Shown piece by piece: positions 44,501 through 51,676 of a stretch of 64,000 nt of DNA. Positions within the stretch are counted from its first letter, which is position 1; the number at the start of each line of letters is the position of its first letter. Both the position numbers and the translations under genes were made by a program. The notes beneath the pieces were generated by a model. That model did not search any database. It worked only from the letters and a program-made list of their open reading frames with translations, and was not told where the DNA came from. Location of the stretch: NCBI RefSeq assembly GCF_900128905.1, contig NZ_FQTV01000002.1:310001-374000 (forward strand). Direction: 5' to 3'. The stretch is from Bacteroides luti. Its GTDB lineage: Bacteria; Bacteroidota; Bacteroidia; Bacteroidales; Bacteroidaceae.

Positions 44501-45035
44501 TGTCAGCAAGAACGAAGCGTTCGGAGTGCTTCCATGGCAGTTTACTTTCTGGGCAGAATACACTCCTGATGCTATCGGCTATGGCAAACAAGGTATGACT
44601 GTTCTGGCAAAAGGAGATAGTATTCCTGCGGCTCGTCTCCTCCAGACTACAGCCATGGACAGTTGTTATGTGGTAGAAACTGAAATCACATCGGTGAAAA
44701 ATGCTACTGCAGGATTGCTCCTCTACTACAAGCAAAACTCTTTTGCCGGTATCACCTTCGATGGCAAGCTACTCACCACTTACCGTTCTCCACCCGAATC
44801 TACCACAATAAAGGTTAAGCAAAAGAGTATCTGTCTCCGTATCACAAACCGCAAGAATATCTGCCTCTTGGAGTACAGCACCGATGGCAAAATATGGAAC
44901 CAACTTGCCAGCAATGTTGATGTCTCATCCTTCAACCACAACAACTACCGTTCCTTCCTTGCTCTACGACCGACTCTTATTTCTTGGGGCAAAGGTGCAA
45001 TAACCTATAAATATTTTAGGTATGAATCTAAATAA
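41508..45035 (+). CDS. Secreted enzyme with three GH43-type domains
   Basis: I start at ATG 41508 (MNIKRT), since an upstream ATG at 41469 lies in the -7 element; the product has 1175 residues with a signal peptide. Three five-bladed GH43-like domains follow. Domain 1 (about 20-350) has ARDAYICR and CEGASAFQL, so its base motif is unusual. Domain 2 (about 355-690) has YGDPYIM, NIDPDVF and YSEGTHVF. Domain 3 (about 700-975) has YADPSIM, GIDPGHV and LESPKIV. The last 190 residues form a beta-sandwich like the GH43 C-terminal module. Domains 2 and 3 keep the full Asp-Asp-Glu triad. The substrate is probably an arabinose- or xylose-containing glycan. Confidence 0.88.
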   Translation: MNIKRTLLLLALSLSLSLSFAQNLQKGDYGYLYCHMADNGEWTAYALSRDGIHYHDLLDGNAVMDPAVTSPIEGGARDAYICRKSDDDKGYLMVTTDMCNRISKCWWNYGINLMKSDDLIHWTTTTFDFRKGPEIFCDPESPDPVTKSGAAWDWKKINRVWAPQVFWDPSYKWKDGTKGGYFVYYSIWSTNEDDGYDRMVYSYADRSFTKLTKPRVLFDWGYATIDADINYLESDHKYHMLIKKEGGHPGIFHTKAKSLLGPWPEPDEGDFVNFEGNKKCEGASAFQLIGDDEWRVAYVQYSDRPHKYRICKADKYLKKYYDTEDIQGVKHPQHGSFMRLAKEEYDRLEAWGNRNHQTSIINHNPVINGLYGDPYIMWSEKNQKYYIYPTTDGFRGWDTRDMNCFSSTDLQNWKSEGKIIESGKNTASFAEHNFWAPTCIEKKIVTKKKVGKKTVEDVSYKYYFYYSADKQIAVAVADDPAGPFITIDTPVVGVERPLGFKRGQNIDPDVFHDPVSGKYYLYWGNYYMVGAELSDDMLSIKPETMFTLIDSNEFYSEGTHVFYRDGKYYFMWSKNDVRTPDYQVRYISSDSPTKKLDPSKCKIILQKDSARGIYCTGHHSTICIPGTDEWYIVYHRFRYPDAIEKGKDAGWTREVCIDRMLFDENGEILPVRPTHVNEGRVHRVSNNIPNYSHFNLHSPFPTKVAMAGDYADPSIMRDGKDFYMTHSPMNYSPGLLIWHSTDFVNWEPIARPLIQPKDALWAPEILKHDGKFYIYYPSARKENYVIWANDIRGPWSEPILTGVKGIDPGHVVTADGTRYLYTDKGAVTKLTDDGFHADGVADTVYAGWQFPRTWKTEGRNMYLESPKIVKRGDYYYLVSAEGGTAGPATSHMAVVARSKSALGPWENSPYNPLVHTWDTNDQWWSRGHGTLIDDAESNWWFVYHAYLKDMHTLGRHTLVDPIEWTEDGWPVLGELREKGEKSNVMNAPNLSCDFTTFDVSKNEAFGVLPWQFTFWAEYTPDAIGYGKQGMTVLAKGDSIPAARLLQTTAMDSCYVVETEITSVKNATAGLLLYYKQNSFAGITFDGKLLTTYRSPPESTTIKVKQKSICLRITNRKNICLLEYSTDGKIWNQLASNVDVSSFNHNNYRSFLALRPTLISWGKGAITYKYFRYESK

Positions 45036-45137
45036 TCAAAAGGGTTCACTTCGCATGTTAAGCGACTTTAAGTACAGCAGTTTTTACAAAGCCTTAAGGG
45101 CTTGTATATTTTCTATTAAGTGAAGTACGGCAACCTT

Positions 45138-45345
45138 CTACAGCAATCCAACCATATACACAGCAATCATCAGCGTCTGTTCGTCTTTGAGCAGATCCTT
45201 AGAGTACACAGGTAATGGTTATTGATGTGCTTGGAGAGTTTCTTGCAGAATTAGTCAAGTGAGTTGTGGGTGCTGTACCCTGCAGACTTCACTTCTATTG
45301 GACAGAGTTTGAATCCTCGTGATAGCAGGAAGCCAATCTTGTTTG
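45138..45345 (-). pseudogene. Remnant of an AAA/DUF4143 ATPase gene
   Basis: Read on the minus strand, the stretch encodes FKLCPIEVKSAGYSTHNSLD, an in-frame stop, KKLSKHINNHY, then after a one-base shift VYSKDLLKDEQT...AVYMVGLL. This is the typical C-terminus of ATPases with a DUF4143 nuclease-like domain (PIEVKS motif). At least one stop and one frameshift show it is dead. The remainder of 45036-45383 holds no other gene; AAGCC/GGCTT near 45090 is only a weak hairpin. Confidence 0.75.
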
Positions 45346-45383
45346 GTGCTTTATACTCATTTATAATTCACTTATAGAGTATT

Positions 45384-47138
45384 TTAGCTCTCCCTCTTCC
45401 CATGCAGCAACAGATTAACAGCATCTTGCGGCGAACCGGCTTTGACTACAGTTCCCGAATTTACAAAGTAAATTTCATCAGCGTTTGCGATTGTATTCAA
45501 TCGGTGAGCGATGATCACTTTTGTAGTGCTACTTGGTAACTGTTGCAGAATATCTTCAAGCAATTGTTCGCTTACAGTATCAATGTTAGCAGTGGCTTCG
45601 TCTAAAATAAGCAGTTTGGGCTTGCGAAGCACGGCTCTCATAAAGGCTATGAGTTGCTTTTGTCCTAAACTAATATCTTCGCTGTTCAGATTAATGGTTG
45701 TTTGTAGTCCGTTATCAAACTTATCTATTAATTCGTGCAGACCGGCTTCTTCTATTTTCTTAATTGATTCTTTTTCTGATAATTTGCTAAATTCGTCATT
45801 TCCATAGGTAATATTATCGAGTACTGTTCCTGAGAAGAGGAATGGATCTTGCAAGATGAATCCAATATTTCTGGCTCTTTCTTCCGATTTATAGCAACGT
45901 ATATCTTTTCCTTCAAAGAAAATAGTTCCTTTTGTAGGGTCGTAAAGTCGGGCTATAAGTGAAGCTGTTGTTGTTTTTCCTCCACCGGTAGGTCCCACAA
46001 ATGCATAAGTTTTACCTGCTTCCAGATTGAAACTGATATGCTTTAGCACTTCATTACCGTTGGGATAGGTGAATGTTACATCTTTGAATGATAGCAGATT
46101 GGACGGATCTTCAGTTTTTTTACACTCCATAACCGGAAGATTACTTTCCATGGAGAGTATATGTGATATACGATCCCAGGCTGCAAGAGCTATCTGGAAG
46201 CTTGTCCATAAAGTGGCTATACGTCTCAATGGATCATAAAAGTAATTGATATAAGTTAGAAAACTGATTAAGAACCCAACGGTGAAGCTTCCTTGCATGA
46301 TAAGGTAAATACCAAAGGCCAGTACAATAAACTGTCCCACGTTTGAGCAAAAACTATATATTGGAAGGAAAACATTATTGGCCAGACCGGCTTTTACTGA
46401 AGCTTGATAATTCTTCTCATTACTTTCGTCGAATTTCTGTTTGAAATAATCGCGTCTGTTGAATGCTATGATAACTTTAAAGTTTGTCAGGTTCTCCTGA
46501 ACTTCGGCACTGAGGTCGCCCATTGTTTTCATGCTTTTTTCATTCTTCTTTTTCACCCATCTGGAAGAAGCTTTGGTGAATCCCCAAAGGACGATGGCCG
46601 GAGCCAGAGCTGTGGCTCCAAGCCTGAAGTTTATACATAGTAAAGCGGTAGCTGCCCCTGCAATAAAGAACACACTATTCATAAACTGAATAAGTGATTG
46701 TGAGAAAAACAGATTCAGTTTATCGGTATCATTGTTTATCCTCGAAATTAGGTCGCCCGATTTATTCTGATAGAAGAAATCTACAGGCAATTCCTGAAGT
46801 TTCCAGAAAAGAAGATTGCGGATTTTAAAAAGCATTCTTTGTCCCACGCCACCCATCACTTTTCCCTGAATAGCTCCGGTTGCCAATACTCCCAGATAGA
46901 TTAAAAGCAAGTAACAGGCAATAGTCAGCACACCACCGTACTGCTTGGTTTGCATGTACTGATTGACTGCAATACCAATCAGAAAAGGTGCTACCATATT
47001 AAGTACGGCATTAATAAGAATATTAATGGTACAGATAATGAGACTCTTTTTCTCATCTTTCAGTAATTCCCAGAACTTCTTGTAGTTAAGTTTTGTTATA
47101 CTTTTCTGTTCTTCTGTATGTGATAATTTATAGTTCAT
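45384..47138 (-). CDS. ABC exporter half-transporter, subunit B
   Basis: A 584-residue protein with six membrane segments and a C-terminal ATPase. It has Walker A GPTGGGKTT, Walker B LLILDEATANID with the catalytic Glu, and H-loop IIAHRL. Its signature motif is altered (ISLGQKQ in place of LSGGQ). Paired with the upstream half-transporter it would form a heterodimeric MdlAB/LmrCD-type exporter with one active and one degenerate ATP site. The two genes overlap by 11 bp (47128-47138). A diverged fragment of its 3' end is found at 33480. Confidence 0.93.
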   Translation of the reverse strand: MNYKLSHTEEQKSITKLNYKKFWELLKDEKKSLIICTINILINAVLNMVAPFLIGIAVNQYMQTKQYGGVLTIACYLLLIYLGVLATGAIQGKVMGGVGQRMLFKIRNLLFWKLQELPVDFFYQNKSGDLISRINNDTDKLNLFFSQSLIQFMNSVFFIAGAATALLCINFRLGATALAPAIVLWGFTKASSRWVKKKNEKSMKTMGDLSAEVQENLTNFKVIIAFNRRDYFKQKFDESNEKNYQASVKAGLANNVFLPIYSFCSNVGQFIVLAFGIYLIMQGSFTVGFLISFLTYINYFYDPLRRIATLWTSFQIALAAWDRISHILSMESNLPVMECKKTEDPSNLLSFKDVTFTYPNGNEVLKHISFNLEAGKTYAFVGPTGGGKTTTASLIARLYDPTKGTIFFEGKDIRCYKSEERARNIGFILQDPFLFSGTVLDNITYGNDEFSKLSEKESIKKIEEAGLHELIDKFDNGLQTTINLNSEDISLGQKQLIAFMRAVLRKPKLLILDEATANIDTVSEQLLEDILQQLPSSTTKVIIAHRLNTIANADEIYFVNSGTVVKAGSPQDAVNLLLHGKRES

Positions 47139-48855
47139 AAAAATGGGTACTTTTCTGGGAGTTATATATTTGAATATACTCTGTGCAATTATTTATTAGT
47201 TCCTGGTGAGTGCCTTTCGCAATCATTTCACCTTCCATGATAAGCACTATCTGGTCGAAATTTTTAATGGACGAAACTTTCTGCGAGATAGATATAAGGG
47301 TAATTCCCGGATAATTTTCTTCGATGTTCTTTAATATTTTCTTCTCGGTTTTATTGTCTACTCTCGCAGTAAAATCATCGAGAAGAAGCACTTTGGGGTT
47401 AAGAGCCAAAGCACGAGCCAGCATAATTCGCTGCTTCTGTCCACCGGAAAGACTGGTCCCTCTTTCGCTAGCCATTGTATCAAGCTTGTTTGGGAGATTA
47501 TTTACAAAGTCTCTCAGTTCGGCAGTATCAATGGCTTTCTCAAAAGATTCTTCTGTAACCTGATTGCTGAAAGCTATATTTTCTCGAATGCTCACATTAA
47601 AAATGATACTATCCTGAAAAACAAATCCTACCTGACTGTGAAATGTTTCCGCATTGTATTGGTTAACCTCGTTATCGTCGAACTTGATTGTTCCGAAATT
47701 AGGTGTAATTAGTCCGGTTAATGCATATAACAATTGACTTTTACCTGCAGCCGTAGGTCCGATAACTGCTATGCGACTACCAGCTTTGACAGAGAATGAA
47801 ATATCTTTCAATGCTGGTTTACCATTATAGATAACAGAAACATTGTCTACTTCGATATTTCCGGTTATTTCTCCTGTGATTTTACCTTCTTCCACAGTTT
47901 CAGGAGCTTCGAGAACATCTTTAACTCTCTTATATGAAACACTGGCCTGAGAAATAATATTACTCATAAATCCTATCACCATAATCGGAAAAAACAGAAT
48001 GGACAGGTAGCTGTTAAATGCTGCAAAATCTCCCAGAGTCATACTATCGCTTATTACAAAATGTCCTCCCAGCAATACTGTTATAAGTATGGATGCATCT
48101 GCAATGAATGATATTATCGGAATCAGGGTGGAGAAGAGTGCCACAATAGAAAGTCCTATATTCCGGGCTTCGATATTGGAATTGATAAACTTGTTGTATT
48201 CCTTTTGTTGAGCATTCATTATACGTATAAGCATTGACCCAAGAATACTTTCATTGATAACCAGATTCAGGTTGTCAATAGCTTCCCGGCTCTTTTTAAA
48301 CTTAGGCTTAGCCTTTCGCATGGTGAAGTAAAATGCACCCGATATTGCTGGAATAATTATAAGAATGGCTGTAGTTAGCTGCCAGTTAATGCTGAACAGT
48401 AATATAATAACTCCGATAATTACAAATATGGACGAGATAATAGAAACTACTGCCTGTGAAACAAACTGCTTCACGGAATCTATGTCTGAAGTTAGATTCG
48501 TTAGTAGTTTTGACGGGTTGGCTTGCTGTATGTATGCAAAGCTTTGTCGCAAAATCTTGTCCGATAATTTATTGCGGGTATCTTTAGCAACCTTTTCTGC
48601 CGTGTAAGTCTGTACCACATTTTGTAATAATGTAAATACACTTATTAAGAATGAAGCTCCCAGAAAAAGAATGGCTATCAGCTTGAAATCTATTTCTCCT
48701 TTTGATAGTCCGTCTATTGTTTTTGATATGATTTTAGGGAGAATCAGATTGATTACATTACTCAATAATGCAAATGCCAGCATCATGCCGTTCATCTTTG
48801 CATAAGGTTTAAGTAAGGCAAACAAACTTGAATTACTATTTTTTCTTTCTTTCAT
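47128..48855 (-). CDS. ABC exporter half-transporter, subunit A
   Basis: A 575-residue protein, first gene of the pair. It has six membrane segments, Walker A GPTAAGKSQ and a canonical signature SLSGGQKQRIMLARAL. Walker B reads VLLLDDFTARVD, so the catalytic Glu is Asp, and the H-loop His is Gln (ISISQKVSS). It therefore contributes the degenerate site together with the altered signature of the partner. Export of a drug, peptide or lipid is likely; the substrate cannot be told. A -7 element lies just upstream. Confidence 0.93.
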   Translation of the reverse strand: MKERKNSNSSLFALLKPYAKMNGMMLAFALLSNVINLILPKIISKTIDGLSKGEIDFKLIAILFLGASFLISVFTLLQNVVQTYTAEKVAKDTRNKLSDKILRQSFAYIQQANPSKLLTNLTSDIDSVKQFVSQAVVSIISSIFVIIGVIILLFSINWQLTTAILIIIPAISGAFYFTMRKAKPKFKKSREAIDNLNLVINESILGSMLIRIMNAQQKEYNKFINSNIEARNIGLSIVALFSTLIPIISFIADASILITVLLGGHFVISDSMTLGDFAAFNSYLSILFFPIMVIGFMSNIISQASVSYKRVKDVLEAPETVEEGKITGEITGNIEVDNVSVIYNGKPALKDISFSVKAGSRIAVIGPTAAGKSQLLYALTGLITPNFGTIKFDDNEVNQYNAETFHSQVGFVFQDSIIFNVSIRENIAFSNQVTEESFEKAIDTAELRDFVNNLPNKLDTMASERGTSLSGGQKQRIMLARALALNPKVLLLDDFTARVDNKTEKKILKNIEENYPGITLISISQKVSSIKNFDQIVLIMEGEMIAKGTHQELINNCTEYIQIYNSQKSTHFYEL

Positions 48856-48870
48856 TTTTTAAATTTTGCC

Positions 48871-48878
48871 CAAAATTA
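48871..48878 (-). promoter_or_regulatory. Bacteroides -7 element (TAATTTTG) of the ABC operon
   Basis: The minus strand reads TAATTTTG 15 bp before the start codon of the first ABC gene, an exact TAnnTTTG match. Confidence 0.55.
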
Positions 48879-49008
48879 GGGTATTTGCAAGATATATATT
48901 GATTCGGAAGATATAAAAAATCTTTATTCATAGATAAATATATTGCAAACTTGGGGTTAATGTGGTTTTTTATAAACTTTCTTTTTTTATTTTTGTTCAA
49001 AAAAAGAA

Positions 49009-49530
49009 ATGATGATAAGTTTAGAAACCAAACGTTTGCGTATTCAGCCTTTGACTCTCGACCAATTTGGGTTGCTAATTAAGGGGATCGATGAAATAGA
49101 GAGAGAACTGCTGTTAACTCCTTCACATGAACCACTTGATGAACATACTCAAAAGGCAATGGAGTGGCTATATAATGAAGCGCAAAAATATCCGGGAGAG
49201 TATTTGTGGTTAACCAACTGGCAGATTATTCTGAGATCGGAGAATAAATCTATAGGGAGTGCCGATTTTAAAAACTTGCCGGGAGATAATGGAGAGGTTG
49301 AAATAGGTTATGGTATAAATCACGATTACGAAGGAAAAGGATATATGACCGAAACTTTGGAAGCTATGTGTAAATGGGCTTTCGAACAGAAAGGAATTAA
49401 ATGTGTGATAGCAGAAACTGAAAAAGATAATTATGCATCACAAAGAGTTTTACAGAAATGTGGAATGGAAAAATATAAGGAAACTGATACTGGATTATGG
49501 TGGAAACTGGAAAATAAATCTTGTTTTTAA
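49009..49530 (+). CDS. RimJ/RimL-type GNAT acetyltransferase
   Basis: A 173-residue GNAT protein: SLETKRLRIQPLTLDQF at the start, VEIGYGINHDYEGKGYMTETLEA around the acetyl-CoA loop (shown only in part), and NYASQRVLQKCGMEKY near the end. ATG 49009 and ATG 49012 are both possible. The acceptor is unknown. It is divergent from the ABC operon and ends 12 bp before the next gene, which may be co-transcribed. Confidence 0.85.
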   Translation: MMISLETKRLRIQPLTLDQFGLLIKGIDEIERELLLTPSHEPLDEHTQKAMEWLYNEAQKYPGEYLWLTNWQIILRSENKSIGSADFKNLPGDNGEVEIGYGINHDYEGKGYMTETLEAMCKWAFEQKGIKCVIAETEKDNYASQRVLQKCGMEKYKETDTGLWWKLENKSCF

Positions 49531-49542
49531 TAAATAGTACAA

Positions 49543-51633
49543 ATGAACCTTAAATTGCTTGCTTTTGCATTAATCGCTACAGTCTCTTTATTTTCGTCGG
49601 CACAGAATATAGAATCGGTTATTGACGATGAAACGGGGGCTGTAAAACAACTATCTATAGCTAATGATGTGCGTAATATGAACTGGATTCTTTCAACGGA
49701 TGGTTCTCAATACGCCTGGATTGGCAAACAGTATAGCTGGGGATTAGGTCGTTTTACTATAGAAACACCTGATAACATTTCTCTGTTTTCCTGGCAAAAG
49801 CCAATTGAGATTAAGAAAGAAGGTAATGTTACGGTTGTTATTTATATGGCCGGAAATATAAGAATCAGTGTTGAACGTAAACCGGTTAACGGTGATTTAC
49901 TAGAAAAATATACTTTTACTAATATAGGGAAGAAGAAAGTTACATTGACGGATATCGCTATCAATACTCCTTTTAATGATAATTATCCTGATGCAAAGAC
50001 CTGCTTTGATGCTCGCACCAATGCTCATATATGGACGGGTGGAAGTGCTGCTTATGTAAATGCTATGCACATGAGCGGACGTGCGCCTCACCTGGGATTA
50101 GTATTGACCTGTGGTTCTGTAACTGGTTATGAAATAAAGGAACGTCAGCGCGAGAAAGGAACGTCGAATACCAGAGGGGTGATTGTTCTTAATCCGGAAT
50201 CAATAACTTTAAAACCTAAAAAAAGTTACGTACTTGCCTGGAGAATTTTTTCACATCAGGGAGAGGCTGATTTCTATGCAAAAGCTTTGAAACGTGGAAT
50301 AGTATTAGGAAAAAGTAAACAATACATTTATCAGAAATATGAGATTCTTTCAGTTGAGTTCGAAAGTGAGGTAGCTTTGCAGCATCCTTATGTTACCATT
50401 AATGGAGATAAAATGGGAATTCAACGAAGTGGTAATAAGATTATCGCTCAAATACCTTCAATAAAGGAAGGGGAGATGAATTTTGAACTGAACTATAATA
50501 AAGGAAAACGAACACAGGTTTCTTGTCTTGTTATATCCGGCGAAGAAGAGCTTCTAAAAAAACGAGCTGATTTTATTATTAAGCATCAGCAGATGAATAA
50601 TAAGAATGATGCCAGATATGGTGCCTATATGGTGTATGACAATGAAAAGAATGAGATATTTCTAAATAATGCTCCTTCTGTTAGTAGTAGTGACCGTGAC
50701 GAAGGACGCGAACGCTTGGGAATGGGAGTGTTTCTTGCTTTGCAATATCAGCGGACTAAAGATCCGCAAATAAAGGAATCACTACTGAAATATGCCAGTT
50801 TTGTAAGGAAACTGCAGGATAAGGATGGGAATACCTGGTCGCGTATTGATCATTCAGGGCGTAATCGTGCATATAACTATCCGTGGGTAGCTAATTTTTA
50901 TCTGGAAATGTTTAACATAACCGGAGAAAAGCAATTTCTTATGGATTCATATAAAACCATGCGGGCTATGTATCGTAACTTTGGTCATGGCTTTTATGCA
51001 ATTGATATTCCGGTAAAAGCATATTCAATGCTAAAGAATAATCAGTTTACTTTGGAAGCGGATAGCCTGATGAATGATTACAGGCTTACTGCTGATAATT
51101 ATCTGATGAATGGCTGCTTTTATCCGCGTAGTGAGGTTAATTATGAGCAGAGTATTGTTGCACCGGCAATAATTCATCTTCTTCGGATGTACGAAGTGAC
51201 TAAAGAACTGAAATATCTGGATGGAGCCAAAGAACAGCTACCTTTACTGGAAGCTTTTGCCGGATTGCAGCCAAGCTATCATTTAAATGATATTGCGATA
51301 CGGCACTGGGATGGTTACTGGTTTGGCAAACGTGAATTCTGGGGAGATGTATTTCCTCATTACTGGAGCACTTTGTCGGCTTTGGCATACAGTCTTTATG
51401 CTGAATGTACCGAAGATCTGTCTTATCAGAAACGTGCCGAAAATATTGTCCGTAATAATCTGTGCTTGTTTTTTGAAGATGGAAAGGCTTCATGCGCTTT
51501 TATCTATCCCAATAAAATAAACGGTAAAAAAGCGCACTTCTATGATCCTTTTGCTAATGATCAGGACTGGGCTTTGGTTTATTATTATCTTGTAAACAAT
51601 AACAATTTAAATTTCAAACTTTCCCGACTATAA
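49543..51633 (+). CDS. Exported (alpha/alpha)6-barrel glycosidase-like protein
   Basis: A 696-residue protein with signal peptide (ALIATVSLFSSAQ). The first 330 residues form beta-sandwich domains (DDETGAVKQLSIANDVRNMNW, then WIGKQYSWGLGRFT). The second half is a helical-repeat barrel of six-hairpin type (SDRDEGRERLGMGVFLALQY, YPWVANFYLEMFNITGEKQF, REFWGDVFPHYWSTLSALAYS). This layout is shared by several inverting glycosidases and polysaccharide lyases; some features recall DUF5695. I cannot name the family firmly. It lies next to the HTCS locus and may belong to that regulon. Confidence 0.6.
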   Translation: MNLKLLAFALIATVSLFSSAQNIESVIDDETGAVKQLSIANDVRNMNWILSTDGSQYAWIGKQYSWGLGRFTIETPDNISLFSWQKPIEIKKEGNVTVVIYMAGNIRISVERKPVNGDLLEKYTFTNIGKKKVTLTDIAINTPFNDNYPDAKTCFDARTNAHIWTGGSAAYVNAMHMSGRAPHLGLVLTCGSVTGYEIKERQREKGTSNTRGVIVLNPESITLKPKKSYVLAWRIFSHQGEADFYAKALKRGIVLGKSKQYIYQKYEILSVEFESEVALQHPYVTINGDKMGIQRSGNKIIAQIPSIKEGEMNFELNYNKGKRTQVSCLVISGEEELLKKRADFIIKHQQMNNKNDARYGAYMVYDNEKNEIFLNNAPSVSSSDRDEGRERLGMGVFLALQYQRTKDPQIKESLLKYASFVRKLQDKDGNTWSRIDHSGRNRAYNYPWVANFYLEMFNITGEKQFLMDSYKTMRAMYRNFGHGFYAIDIPVKAYSMLKNNQFTLEADSLMNDYRLTADNYLMNGCFYPRSEVNYEQSIVAPAIIHLLRMYEVTKELKYLDGAKEQLPLLEAFAGLQPSYHLNDIAIRHWDGYWFGKREFWGDVFPHYWSTLSALAYSLYAECTEDLSYQKRAENIVRNNLCLFFEDGKASCAFIYPNKINGKKAHFYDPFANDQDWALVYYYLVNNNNLNFKLSRL

Positions 51634-51640
51634 ATTTATC

Positions 51641-51676
51641 AATAAGAAAAGAGATTGGTCAGCTCTCTTTCTTATT
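51641..51676. terminator. Bidirectional terminator between convergent genes
   Basis: AATAAGAAAAGAG (51641-51653) pairs with CTCTTTCTTATT (51665-51676) with one bulged A; the A/T-rich base serves both strands. The right arm overlaps the last codons of the HTCS gene. Confidence 0.75.
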
